Positions 19,042 to 27,666 of a DNA stretch of 42,267 nt are shown here, piece after piece. Position numbers and translations under genes: made by a program. The notes below the pieces were generated by a model, which was not told where the DNA came from, did not search any database, and saw only the letters and a program-made list of their open reading frames with translations. Positions within the stretch are counted from its first letter, which is position 1, and every line of letters starts with the position of its first letter. The stretch spans positions 1 to 42,267 of the forward strand of contig JAHEAW010000005.1 in NCBI GenBank assembly GCA_024642545.1, given 5' to 3'. Source of the stretch: Erythrobacteraceae bacterium (GTDB lineage Bacteria > Pseudomonadota > Alphaproteobacteria > Sphingomonadales > Sphingomonadaceae).

Positions 19042-19051
19042 AACCGATAGT
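19042..19051 (-). promoter_or_regulatory. ACTATCGGTT motif, also found upstream of the TonB receptor
   Basis: The 10-mer ACTATCGGTT (minus strand) lies in the divergent region between the SDR and the first E1alpha gene. The same 10-mer on the same strand occurs at 25435-25444 upstream of the TonB receptor. It might be a shared operator or promoter element of the catabolic genes, or coincidence. The remainder of 18966-19237 shows no gene. Confidence 0.25.
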
Positions 19052-19237
19052 GCAGCTTGGATCAGACAGAATTGCCCGCTTGGCACCGGGAAACTAGCAA
19101 ATTGAGGTATGGGAAGAGCGCCAGCTTCCCCGCACTATCATTCACGCGAGACGCCCGCCGGGAAACGTGTGCCCGGATACAAGATCATTCGAACCCGCGC
19201 CAACAAGCAGTGCCCGACAGTAAACCGAGAGGTATAT

Positions 19238-20209
19238 ATGCAGCTAAGCCGAGAAGAATTGTTGCAGGCATATCGCCGCATGAAAGTCATCCGCGAATTT
19301 GAAGAACGCTTGCATGTCGAGATCGCAACCGGCCAGATTGCTGGGTTTACTCACCTTTATTGCGGGCAGGAGGCTGTAGCGGTTGGGGTGTGCGAACATC
19401 TCGATGCCTCGGACAAGATCGTTTCAACCCATCGCGGCCATGGCCATTGCCTGGCCAAGGGCTGCGATGTCGATGGAATGATGAAGGAAATCTACGGCAG
19501 CCGCGAGGGCCTGTGCAACGGCAAGGGTGGCTCGATGCATATCGCTGATGTCGACAAGGGTATGCTGGGCGCAAACGGCATCGTCGGTGCAGGTGCGCCG
19601 ATTGCAGTTGGCGCTGCGCTCTCGCTCAAGCTGGACGGCCAGGGCAAGGTCGCAATCACCTTTTCAGGGGACGGCGCATGCAACCAGGGCACCACTTTTG
19701 AGGCAATGAACCTCGCCGTGGTCACCAAGGCCCCGTGCATTTTCGTGTTCGAAAACAACCATTATTCCGAACATACCGGCTTTGAATACGCGGTCGGTAC
19801 CAACAAGGACATTGCCAGCCGCGCGGAAGCATTTGGCATGAAAGTCTGGCGGGCGGATGGCACTGACTTCTTCGCTGTCTATGAAACCATGCGCGACGTG
19901 CTGGAATATGTTCGCGACGGCAATGGACCGGCCGCAGTAGAATTCGATACAGAGCGCTTCTTTGGCCATTTCGAGGGGGATCCGCAGAATTACCGCGGCA
20001 AGGGAGAGCTGGAACGGATCCGCGCCGAGCGCGATTGCTTGACCAATTTCCGTCAGAAAGTGGCCGATGCCAAACTGCTGGAAGGAACAGTCCTTGATGC
20101 CATCGATGAAGAGGTGCTCGACCAGATCGATGCAGCGGTTGATGCCGCCAGGGCTGCCGAGCGCCCTCAGGCCGAAGACGTCCTGACCAATGTCTATGTA
20201 ACCTATTGA
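19238..20209 (+). CDS. Thiamine-dependent dehydrogenase E1 alpha (PDH/acetoin type)
   Basis: Alpha subunit (323 residues) of a 2-oxoacid or acetoin dehydrogenase E1. The thiamine diphosphate motif begins GDGACNQG at residue 144 and ends ENNHYSEHT. The HRGHGH and GKGGSMHI segments are typical. I chose ATG 19238, with GAGAGG seven bases upstream, over the track start 19109, whose leader has no domain character. It pairs with E1 beta 16 bases downstream and an E2. A catabolic role (acyloin or 2-oxoacid cleavage) is likelier than housekeeping pyruvate dehydrogenase, because of the neighbours. Confidence 0.92.
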   Translation: MQLSREELLQAYRRMKVIREFEERLHVEIATGQIAGFTHLYCGQEAVAVGVCEHLDASDKIVSTHRGHGHCLAKGCDVDGMMKEIYGSREGLCNGKGGSMHIADVDKGMLGANGIVGAGAPIAVGAALSLKLDGQGKVAITFSGDGACNQGTTFEAMNLAVVTKAPCIFVFENNHYSEHTGFEYAVGTNKDIASRAEAFGMKVWRADGTDFFAVYETMRDVLEYVRDGNGPAAVEFDTERFFGHFEGDPQNYRGKGELERIRAERDCLTNFRQKVADAKLLEGTVLDAIDEEVLDQIDAAVDAARAAERPQAEDVLTNVYVTY

Positions 20210-20225
20210 GCAAGAGGCGCGAGAA

Positions 20226-21236
20226 ATGACCAAGATGATGTACCGCGATGCTGTACGCTCCACGATTTTCGAAGAAATGCAGCGCAATGAAAATGTCGTC
20301 GTGCTGGGCGAAGACGTAGTCGGCGGTATGGGCACGGCAGGCGGACCCGAAGCCATCGGCGGGATCTGGTCAACTTCAACCGGTTTCTATGATGCGTTCG
20401 GCCCCGACCGGGTGATCGATACACCCATTTCGGAAAGCGCCATTGTAGGTGCCGCAGGCGGGCTGGCGCTGGCCGGAAAGCGTCCGGTCGCCGAGCTTAT
20501 GTTTGCCGATTTCATCGGTGTCAGCCTTGACCAGATCTGGAACCAAATTGCCAAGTTCCGCTATATGTTTGGCGGCAAAACGACCTGTCCAGCGGTGATC
20601 CGTATGGCTTATGGCGCAGGCTTCAACGCCGCTGCCCAGCACAGCCAGTCGGTCCACCATATCCTCACGTCCATGCCGGGGCTCAAAGTGGTCATGCCAA
20701 CCACGCCGGCCGATGTTCGCGGGCTGCTGCGCGAGGCCTTGCGGGGCGATGACCCGGTAATGTTCCTTGAACACAAGATGCTCTACGGGGTTGAAGGAGA
20801 AGTGCCCGATGGCGACTACACCATCCCCTTCGGCCATGCGAAGCTGACCCGCGCAGGCGAAGATGTGACGCTGGTGGCGACCGGCCTGATGGTCAGCCGC
20901 TGCGAAGCGGCCGCAGACGCGCTGGCAGAGGAAGGGATTGGCTGCGATGTACTCGATCTCAGAACCACCAGCCCGCTTGATGAAGAAGCCATTCTCGACT
21001 CGGTCGAAGTCACCGGGCGGTTGGTGGTGGTCGATGAGGCGCCGCAGCGCTGCAGCCTCGCCACCGACATTGCCGCTCTGGCAAGCGAAAAGGCGTTTGC
21101 CAGTCTGAGGGCCCCCATTCAGATGGTCACTGCGCCGCATTCGCCTATCCCCTTCGCGCTGGAACTGGAGCAGGCCTATCTGCCATCGGCGGACAAGGTA
21201 CAGGCGGCTGTCCGCAAGGTCCTGGATTGGCGGTAA
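20226..21236 (+). CDS. Thiamine-dependent dehydrogenase E1 beta
   Basis: Beta subunit (336 residues) that forms the active alpha2beta2 E1 with the preceding gene. It shows VLGEDVVGGMGT, the TPISESAIVGAA and AQHSQS segments and the C-terminal transketolase domain (DLRTTSPLDEEAI). E1 decarboxylates or cleaves its substrate on thiamine diphosphate and reductively acylates the lipoyl arm of E2. The next gene is E2 after 10 bases. Confidence 0.92.
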   Translation: MTKMMYRDAVRSTIFEEMQRNENVVVLGEDVVGGMGTAGGPEAIGGIWSTSTGFYDAFGPDRVIDTPISESAIVGAAGGLALAGKRPVAELMFADFIGVSLDQIWNQIAKFRYMFGGKTTCPAVIRMAYGAGFNAAAQHSQSVHHILTSMPGLKVVMPTTPADVRGLLREALRGDDPVMFLEHKMLYGVEGEVPDGDYTIPFGHAKLTRAGEDVTLVATGLMVSRCEAAADALAEEGIGCDVLDLRTTSPLDEEAILDSVEVTGRLVVVDEAPQRCSLATDIAALASEKAFASLRAPIQMVTAPHSPIPFALELEQAYLPSADKVQAAVRKVLDWR

Positions 21237-21246
21237 GGAACGTCTG

Positions 21247-22659
21247 ATGAGCAAGCTACGCGCCTTCTGCATGCCCAAATGGGGCATCGAAATGTCCGAG
21301 GGAACCATTGCCGAATGGATGGTGCAAGAAGGCCAATCGGTCGCCAAGGGCGACCTGATCTGCCTGATCGAAACTGACAAGATCACCAATGAAGTCGAAG
21401 CTGAACGGCCCGGAGTGATCGCTCGCATTATTGAACCTGCGCGCGACGAGGCGATACCTGTTGGCGCGCTGCTGGCAGTCATCGGGGACGAGGCCGCAGC
21501 GAATGACGAAGTGGATGCATTTGTGTCCGGCTTTGCGCCTGCGCAGGGCGGTATCAGTAGCAATGCCAAAAAGGGCGGGCCAGCCAAACCTGCCGCAGCA
21601 TCGCCAAAGCCTGCGATGAAGATAGAAACCAACCGTCCGATCAGCCCCAAAGCGCTGGCTTTGGCCGAAGAGGAAGGCGTTGATCTGGCCTTGGTCGAAG
21701 GATCTGGCCGAGGCGGGCGGATAACTTTTCAGGATGTCCATCAGCATATCCGTCCGGCGGTCCAACCGGTACTCAGAGGCCCGGCAAAGCTGCCCGCAGA
21801 GGATTTGGCGATCTTCGCCTCCCCGCTGGCGCGACGCCTTGCCGCCATTCACGGGGTTGACCTGGCCACGCTGGTTGGCACCGGGCCGCGCGGGCGCATT
21901 TCGAAAAATGATGTGCTGAGCGTTGCCGAGCCTAAGAGCGGCGGGCGCCGTGATACCAACTTCAGTCCGGTCGCAAATGAACCTATCGTTGTGCCATTTG
22001 ACAAGGTCCGCAAGGTTGTGGCCCGCCGCCTGACCAGCGCCAAGCAGGATATTCCGCATTTCTATCTGCGGATTTCGGTTGCGGTCGACGAATTGCTGGC
22101 GCTGCGCAAAACCGCCAATCTGGTCCTTGGGGTCAAAGCCACGCTCAATGACTATCTGGTGATGGCAAGTGCCAAGGCGCTTGCGCAGCACCCGGATATC
22201 AACGTCCAACTGCACGGCGAGGAGCTGCACAAGTTTCCCCATGCCGATGTGGCGGTGGCCGTTGCCTCACCCAAAGGGCTGGTCACGCCGATTGTGCGGC
22301 AGGCAGACCGGATGCGGATCGAACAGATTGCTGCCGCCACCAGCCAGATGATCGACAAGGCCAAGCAGGGACGGCTGTCGTATGAAGATATGGATGGCGG
22401 GACCTTTACCGTATCCAATCTGGGTATGTTCGGGATCGAAGAGTTTGCTGCGATCATCAACCCGCCGCAGGGCGCAATCCTGGCGGTAGGCAAGGCATCG
22501 CGCGTACCGGTCGAGCTGGACGACGGTGATCTTGCCTTCGAAACACAGATCAATTTGACCTTGTCGGTTGATCACCGCGCGATTGACGGGGCTGCAGGTG
22601 CGCAGTTCCTGTCGACGATGAAAGAGTTGATCGAAGCGCCAGAGCAGTTGTTCGGCTGA
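21247..22659 (+). CDS. E2 acyltransferase with two peripheral subunit-binding domains
   Basis: Dihydrolipoamide acyltransferase of 470 residues. The domain order is one N-terminal lipoyl domain (lipoyl Lys45 in ETDKITNE), a linker, a subunit-binding domain (from about 130, RPISPKALALAEEEG), a second one (from about 188, IFASPLARRLAAIHG), and the catalytic domain with His443 in DHRAIDG. Two tandem binding domains are unusual, since most E2 proteins have one. AAGGA precedes the ATG. No E3 (dihydrolipoamide dehydrogenase) gene is in the window, so the complex probably borrows a general E3. Confidence 0.92.
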   Translation: MSKLRAFCMPKWGIEMSEGTIAEWMVQEGQSVAKGDLICLIETDKITNEVEAERPGVIARIIEPARDEAIPVGALLAVIGDEAAANDEVDAFVSGFAPAQGGISSNAKKGGPAKPAAASPKPAMKIETNRPISPKALALAEEEGVDLALVEGSGRGGRITFQDVHQHIRPAVQPVLRGPAKLPAEDLAIFASPLARRLAAIHGVDLATLVGTGPRGRISKNDVLSVAEPKSGGRRDTNFSPVANEPIVVPFDKVRKVVARRLTSAKQDIPHFYLRISVAVDELLALRKTANLVLGVKATLNDYLVMASAKALAQHPDINVQLHGEELHKFPHADVAVAVASPKGLVTPIVRQADRMRIEQIAAATSQMIDKAKQGRLSYEDMDGGTFTVSNLGMFGIEEFAAIINPPQGAILAVGKASRVPVELDDGDLAFETQINLTLSVDHRAIDGAAGAQFLSTMKELIEAPEQLFG

Positions 22660-22705
22660 CAGGAAGACGCGCCTCAAGGCTCGTTTCCTCTCACTCCCGA
22701 CCTTC

Positions 22706-22741
22706 AAAAAAGAGCGCCTGTGAACCCAAGTTCACAGGCGC
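22706..22741 (-). terminator. Rho-independent terminator of the TonB receptor gene
   Basis: A perfect 12-bp stem GCGCCTGTGAAC / GTTCACAGGCGC with a 4-base loop. On the minus strand it is followed at once by CTCTTTTTTG. It sits 27 bases past the receptor stop codon. It may also slow plus-strand transcripts from the convergent E2 gene, but has no T run on that side. Confidence 0.9.
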
Positions 22742-22767
22742 CAGTGCTAACCTCAGGAGAGGAAAGC

Positions 22768-25314
22768 TCAGAAGTGGAAGCTGGCTTCCACGAAGACTTG
22801 ACGGCCCCGGTTCTTGCTGAGGATGACATCATCACCCACCGGAATGCCGAATGGATTGGCACCGGGCAGGAACGGGCGCCCGCCGGAAGAACTGGTCCAG
22901 ATCTTGTTGGTCAGATTGACACCAATCAGCGAGAGCTTCCACCGGCCATCCGGATCGCCGATCGAGATATTCCCGTCAAAGGCGACATAACTGTCCTGCT
23001 TGTAGTCAGTCAAAGACGTCTGCGCAGTGTAGAAACTGCCACTGTAGATGGCATTGCCGCCAATCCCGAATTGCAGGCCGTCGCTAACTGGAACCGAATA
23101 ATCGAACGCGATATTGCCCGAGAATTTCGGCGCCCGCGCAGCATCACGGCCATTGAGGTCAACCCCGGGCGAGGTGATGAAGCTGCTGGTGTACTTTGTA
23201 TCGAGCAGCGACAGGTTGCCTGACAGGTTCAGCCCGTCTGCCGGGGTCCGCCAGCTCCATGCCACATCCACACCTTTGCTGGTCACCTGACCTGCATTAA
23301 GCGTGATAAACTGGATCGCGATCGGGTCAAAGTTCTGTACCTGCAGATCCTTGAACACATAATAGAAGGCGGTCGCATTCAAAGTCACTGTGCGGTTGGC
23401 CAGTTCAGACTTCATCCCGACTTCGCCGCCAATTGCCTTTTCAGAGCCGAACTTAAGCCCCTCAGCCACAGCCTGGCGCACCGCCGGGTCTGGACTGCTA
23501 AAGCCGAGCAGCGAGTTGGATGGCAGCGCCGAGTTATCAATCCCGCCAGATTTGAAGCCAGATTTGAACGATGCGAACACATTCACTTCTGGAGTGAGTT
23601 TGTACCGCAACGTAACTTCGGGGGAGAAATTACTGTCCCTGAATTCAATCGGTCCGGAGAAGAAGCCGCTGCTGATAAATGCCGGCGTCGCAGACAAGAA
23701 AGCATGCACATAGGGGACCGTAATCGTGCTGACCTTCTTTTCCTTGGTCCAGCGAACCCCGCCAGACAGCTGAAGTTGATCAGTCAGATCCAGAATGGTG
23801 CTTCCAAAAAACGATAGGGCGTCGGTCTTTGTTTCCTGTATCTTCTTGTAATCGAACGTATATCCGGTAATCGGATCAGGTGCAATTAATGAAATGTTGA
23901 CCGCATTCTGCGATGTGTCAAAGCCAAATTTGCGCCATTCGTAATATGCGCCCAGCATGAAATTGAACATCCCGTCATTGTGGCTGGTCAGCCGCAATTC
24001 CTGACTATATTGCTTCAGCGTATTGCGCGGATCGCTGGTCCCGACGCCCAATGGAACACCTGGGCCATTTGCCGCTGCAAGTGCGGGCGCAATGTCGGCC
24101 ACGGTCAGCCCCGGAATAGGGGTGAAGGCAGGCCCAACGCCGGCATAGCTGTAATTGTCGACATCGGTTGCATCAAGATCAACATAACCCGTTGTCGAGG
24201 TGAAGGTCAGCTTGTCGGTCACGTCGAAATTGAGCAGCAAGCGCCCAAACAGCAGATCGGTCACGCCAAACGGAACGCCATTATAGCCCACTGCCTTGGA
24301 TGGCTTTGGAACCGAGGCAGCCAGTGGCGGCGCTGTATCGGGCAAGAAATAAGTGCCGTCCTTGGTATTACAGTCATAGCCAGCCGGAATGATAATCGCA
24401 CCGCTAAACAGAGAAACCGGATCAGCGATCCCATTGGCACCACAATAGATATCTGATTGCTGGATCGCGCCGTCATTGGTACCGCGATAATATTGCACCT
24501 TCAGATTGGCATCAAAGCCTTCGACCGGCTTCCATGCCAGCGTAGCGCGGCCCATGAAGTTGGTCAGTCCCCGTTCCTTGTTCACAGCAGGCGTGTTTGC
24601 CTGAAGGGTCACGAAGTCCTTCACATCATTATATTGTGCCGCAATTCGGATCCCCAGGGTGTCGGTCAGCGGTCCGGATATATATCCGCCGACCGTGTAA
24701 CCCTTCTCCTGAAATTCGTAATTGGCTTTGCCGCCCATTTCCCATGTCGGGGTCGGATCGTTGGAACGAATGGCGATAACACCGGCAGTTGCGGACTTGC
24801 CGAAGAACAGCGATTGCGGCCCCTTCAACACGTCGATCTGTTTGGTGTCGATAAAGGCTGACTGCACCATGCGCATGGTGCTGACCTGAACCCCATCAAA
24901 ATCAAACGCCACGGCGGAATCAAATGCGGCGGAGATATTGGAAGAACCCACCCCGCGCAGCGAAAGCTGGCCCCCGGAGCCTGAACCGCCCACCTGAACA
25001 TTCAGCGTTGGTACCCGGTTGACCACATCGCCTACCTGCGTGACGTTATATTTTTCCAGCGTGGCCCCGCCGATCGCAGTCACCGTGACCGGTACATCCT
25101 GCAAGGTTTCAGCCTGACGCCGGGCCATGACGATAATATCATTGCCGGTGGTCAACGGTGCCTGTGCAACCTTGACGTCAGCCTTGGATTTGGTCGCGGC
25201 ATCCTGCGCGCGGGCAATGCCTGGCATCGCCAACATTGCAGCTCCTGCGGCAGTGCCCAGCAAAATCGGGCGAAGAGTGCGTGCAAGACGGTCTTTGGGT
25301 GTATTCTCAGACAT
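22768..25314 (-). CDS. TonB-dependent outer-membrane receptor
   Basis: An 848-residue receptor with a signal peptide ending in IARAQDA, a plug domain (DVPVTVTAIGGATLEKYNV..., LSLRGVGSSN) and a 22-strand barrel ending in the aromatic EASFHF. Such receptors import large or poorly soluble ligands using TonB energy, and in sphingomonads they are often linked to catabolic clusters. I chose ATG 25314, preceded by GGGGAGGATAATC, over the track start 25353. It lies downstream of a Rieske oxygenase on the same strand but has a 167-base upstream region with inverted repeats, so it probably has its own promoter. The ligand is unknown. Confidence 0.95.
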   Translation of the reverse strand: MSENTPKDRLARTLRPILLGTAAGAAMLAMPGIARAQDAATKSKADVKVAQAPLTTGNDIIVMARRQAETLQDVPVTVTAIGGATLEKYNVTQVGDVVNRVPTLNVQVGGSGSGGQLSLRGVGSSNISAAFDSAVAFDFDGVQVSTMRMVQSAFIDTKQIDVLKGPQSLFFGKSATAGVIAIRSNDPTPTWEMGGKANYEFQEKGYTVGGYISGPLTDTLGIRIAAQYNDVKDFVTLQANTPAVNKERGLTNFMGRATLAWKPVEGFDANLKVQYYRGTNDGAIQQSDIYCGANGIADPVSLFSGAIIIPAGYDCNTKDGTYFLPDTAPPLAASVPKPSKAVGYNGVPFGVTDLLFGRLLLNFDVTDKLTFTSTTGYVDLDATDVDNYSYAGVGPAFTPIPGLTVADIAPALAAANGPGVPLGVGTSDPRNTLKQYSQELRLTSHNDGMFNFMLGAYYEWRKFGFDTSQNAVNISLIAPDPITGYTFDYKKIQETKTDALSFFGSTILDLTDQLQLSGGVRWTKEKKVSTITVPYVHAFLSATPAFISSGFFSGPIEFRDSNFSPEVTLRYKLTPEVNVFASFKSGFKSGGIDNSALPSNSLLGFSSPDPAVRQAVAEGLKFGSEKAIGGEVGMKSELANRTVTLNATAFYYVFKDLQVQNFDPIAIQFITLNAGQVTSKGVDVAWSWRTPADGLNLSGNLSLLDTKYTSSFITSPGVDLNGRDAARAPKFSGNIAFDYSVPVSDGLQFGIGGNAIYSGSFYTAQTSLTDYKQDSYVAFDGNISIGDPDGRWKLSLIGVNLTNKIWTSSSGGRPFLPGANPFGIPVGDDVILSKNRGRQVFVEASFHF

Positions 25315-25434
25315 GATTATCCTCCCCTTGGGCCGCTGCAGCTTCTGCGCCACATGTCTCGCCCGAGTTGTTCCACAAGCGCATTCGATTGCCCGATCTT
25401 CCTACGCCGGGCCTTGCGCTCATACATTTAGCAA

Positions 25435-25486
25435 AACCGATAGTGGTACCGTAGACGCTACGGCATTGTGACTTTTTGGTATCACT
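25435..25486. promoter_or_regulatory. Nested inverted repeats upstream of the TonB receptor
   Basis: CCGTAG-ACG-CTACGG (25449-25463) is a perfect 6-bp inverted repeat. It is flanked by AGTGGTACC (25442-25450) and GGTATCACT (25478-25486), which pair in 8 of 9 positions, with the 10-mer AACCGATAGT (25435-25444) at the left edge. The structure overlaps the Rieske stop codon. It could be an operator of the receptor gene or an RNA hairpin ending the Rieske transcript. No long T run follows. Confidence 0.4.
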
Positions 25487-26780
25487 GGGCTAAAGTGCGT
25501 CCTGCCTGACGCATCAATGCGATACGCGGATCCCTGGGCCAGACCCAGCGTTCATCGATCACTTGCTTGACCCTGAGTTCGGGCGGAACCTGCTCGATAC
25601 CGATCATCTTGTCGCAGTGTTGGTGGAAGCTGTAGATGCGCGCTTCCTGATAGCTTAGCGGTACGCTTTTGAACCCGGCGCTTTCCATCGATTGCTGGAT
25701 CGCTTCGCCAAACTGTGTGTCCTCCAGAATGATCTGGCTCATCTGCCTGCCGCCCGGCATGGCCTCATCTGGCACAGTCCATAAATCGGGCGGCGGCCCA
25801 TCGCCCCAGTCAAGTGCCATGGTCACCAGTTCCAACCGGGTGGTGTTCAGCGAAGTCGGCCAGAACAGCAGCGGCGGCACGAAATAATCCGACAGCGGAG
25901 AAACCCAGTTGGGGAACAGGGTATAACTCTGCGTCGCAGTACTGCCGAGTTCGCCCACTGTTTCAATCCGCTGCCAGTTCGGTGGACTCTCGATCGCGCG
26001 GACATGCGCGCGGTCCGTCTGGCGCGGCGCGGGAGCCAGCATCCGTGCGTGCCCATTGGGGTAGAAACTGTTGAAATTGCGCTGCGCGTCGACTAGCGGG
26101 GCGACGGTCTCCGGGTGGATGTAGGGCACATGGTAGACCTCCATATTGGCCTCCATCGCAACCTTCCAATTGCACTTGAGCTCAAAGCTGTGCCGCGCTG
26201 CAAGGCGGATTTTGTCAAAGCGAAATTCCACCCATTCATCGGCCAGCGGCCCAAGCCATTCGGTCAATGTTGGCGCATCGGCATCGAAATTGACAAAGAT
26301 CAGATTGCCATAGGCCTCGCAGCGCACCGGATTGAGGCCGCGGCACGCCATATCAAGATTGCCGAAATCCTGCCGCTGCGGCACGCCGACCAGCGAGCCG
26401 TCGGTTTTGTAAGTCCAGTTGTGATAGCCGCACATCAGCCGCGGCGCCCGGCCGCGCGGTTCGGTCACCACCGGTGCGCCGCGATGGCGGCATGTATTGT
26501 AAAACGCACGGACTTGCCCATCCATTCCGTGGACGATGATGATCGGATCGCCCGCATTGTGCCAGGTCATGTAACAGCCAGGTTCAGGGATCTCGTCAAT
26601 ATGCGCGGCGAACAACCAGCTCTTGCGGAAGATATGTTCGCATTCGAGGCGGAAATATTCTTTCGAGGTATAGCGTGCAGCGGGCATGTCAGGCAGGTCG
26701 GGAAAGCCATCAGGCGGCGCGCGGCGCTGCCCTTCCCATTCCATCATCTGCTTGAACAGCGCGATGTCCTCGTCGGTCAT
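25482..26780 (-). CDS. Rieske non-heme iron oxygenase, alpha subunit (first)
   Basis: A 432-residue oxygenase. The Rieske cluster ligands are Cys97-x-His99 and Cys117-x2-His120; the mononuclear iron site shows His217 and His222 in VYHVPYIH. The bridging position three residues before the first His is Glu214, not the Asp of naphthalene-dioxygenase-type enzymes. No beta subunit, ferredoxin or reductase is nearby, so it is probably an alpha3 enzyme using electron donors encoded elsewhere. I chose ATG 26780; the track start 26870 adds an implausible leader. It diverges from the SDR-MFS pair over 127 bases. The substrate is unknown. Confidence 0.92.
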   Translation of the reverse strand: MTDEDIALFKQMMEWEGQRRAPPDGFPDLPDMPAARYTSKEYFRLECEHIFRKSWLFAAHIDEIPEPGCYMTWHNAGDPIIIVHGMDGQVRAFYNTCRHRGAPVVTEPRGRAPRLMCGYHNWTYKTDGSLVGVPQRQDFGNLDMACRGLNPVRCEAYGNLIFVNFDADAPTLTEWLGPLADEWVEFRFDKIRLAARHSFELKCNWKVAMEANMEVYHVPYIHPETVAPLVDAQRNFNSFYPNGHARMLAPAPRQTDRAHVRAIESPPNWQRIETVGELGSTATQSYTLFPNWVSPLSDYFVPPLLFWPTSLNTTRLELVTMALDWGDGPPPDLWTVPDEAMPGGRQMSQIILEDTQFGEAIQQSMESAGFKSVPLSYQEARIYSFHQHCDKMIGIEQVPPELRVKQVIDERWVWPRDPRIALMRQAGRTLAQ

Positions 26781-26907
26781 GGCGCGGATATACCAAACAA
26801 GAGTGCAGCATCGCACTGTCACAATAATCAAGCGGCATGCTCGAAATTGACAATGGAGCAATCCGTTCACCCGCCTAATCTACCCGCAAAGCAAAGGGAG
26901 AGAATGA

Positions 26908-27666
26908 ATGGCCGGCCGAGTCGAAGGTAAAATCGCACTGGTAACAGGCGGGGCAATGGGGCTTGGAAAGGCTGATTGCGAGCGGCTGGCGGCGGAAGGC
27001 GCCAAAGTGGTGGTGACCGATATTGATCTTGCCAAGGCACAGGCGGTTGCCGATGCCATTGGCGGCGTCGCATTCGAACAGGACGTGCGCGATGAGGGGC
27101 GCTGGCAGGAAATTTTCGCGGAGGTGGAAAAGCTGCATGGCGGGCTGGATATTCTGGTCAACAATGCTGGAAACGTGATTTTCGAGGATGTCGAAACCTG
27201 CACGGCCGATAATTTCCGGCTCCATCTCGATATTCATGTGATGGGCACATTCTTCGGGTGCAAATATGGCATTCCGCTTATGGACCGCTCAGGCGGCGGG
27301 GCGATCGTCAACATGTCCTCCACCGCATCGCTGATGGGCTATGGCTCGATCATTGCTTACACCGCAGCAAAAGGGGCGATCCGGTCGATGACCAAATCGA
27401 TTGCCATGCATTGCCAGGATAAAGGCTACGCGATCCGCTGCAACGTGCTGATGCCGGGCGGGATCGAAACGCCGATGGTGCAGGCCGTAAGCGGGCGGCC
27501 CGGGCAAGAGGTACCCGTGCCCGAAGGCGTGCTGCCCAAGGAAGCGCTGGGCGCGCCGAATGATGTCGCCAATATGGTGCTCTTCCTCGCTTCGGACGAG
27601 GCGCGGTTTCTGACCGGCGTGGAGATTCCGGTCGACAATGGATTGCTGGCCCGGCCAGAGCGATGA
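26908..27666 (+). CDS. SDR-family oxidoreductase
   Basis: Classical short-chain dehydrogenase, 252 residues, with TGGAMGLG, NNAG, the catalytic Ser in NMSSTAS, and YTAAK. It resembles hydroxysteroid- and cyclic-alcohol-type SDRs in its GLGKADCERLAAEGAKVVVTDI-like start, but the substrate is not determined. AAGGGAGAG precedes the ATG. A second ATG four bases earlier is out of frame. Its stop overlaps the transporter start (ATGA). Confidence 0.92.
   Translation: MAGRVEGKIALVTGGAMGLGKADCERLAAEGAKVVVTDIDLAKAQAVADAIGGVAFEQDVRDEGRWQEIFAEVEKLHGGLDILVNNAGNVIFEDVETCTADNFRLHLDIHVMGTFFGCKYGIPLMDRSGGGAIVNMSSTASLMGYGSIIAYTAAKGAIRSMTKSIAMHCQDKGYAIRCNVLMPGGIETPMVQAVSGRPGQEVPVPEGVLPKEALGAPNDVANMVLFLASDEARFLTGVEIPVDNGLLARPER

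Noticed and set aside
20376-21650. 424-residue minus-strand ORF over E1 beta and E2
   Set aside because: Spans two certain plus-strand genes and shows no domain; a GC-rich shadow.
26802-26817. AGTGC-N6-GCACT inverted repeat in the Rieske/SDR divergent region
   Set aside because: Only 5-bp arms; expected by chance at this scale, so not listed as an operator.
26847-26881. TTGACA with TAATCT upstream of the SDR-MFS pair as a sigma-70 promoter
   Set aside because: The spacer is 23 bases, too long for a standard promoter.
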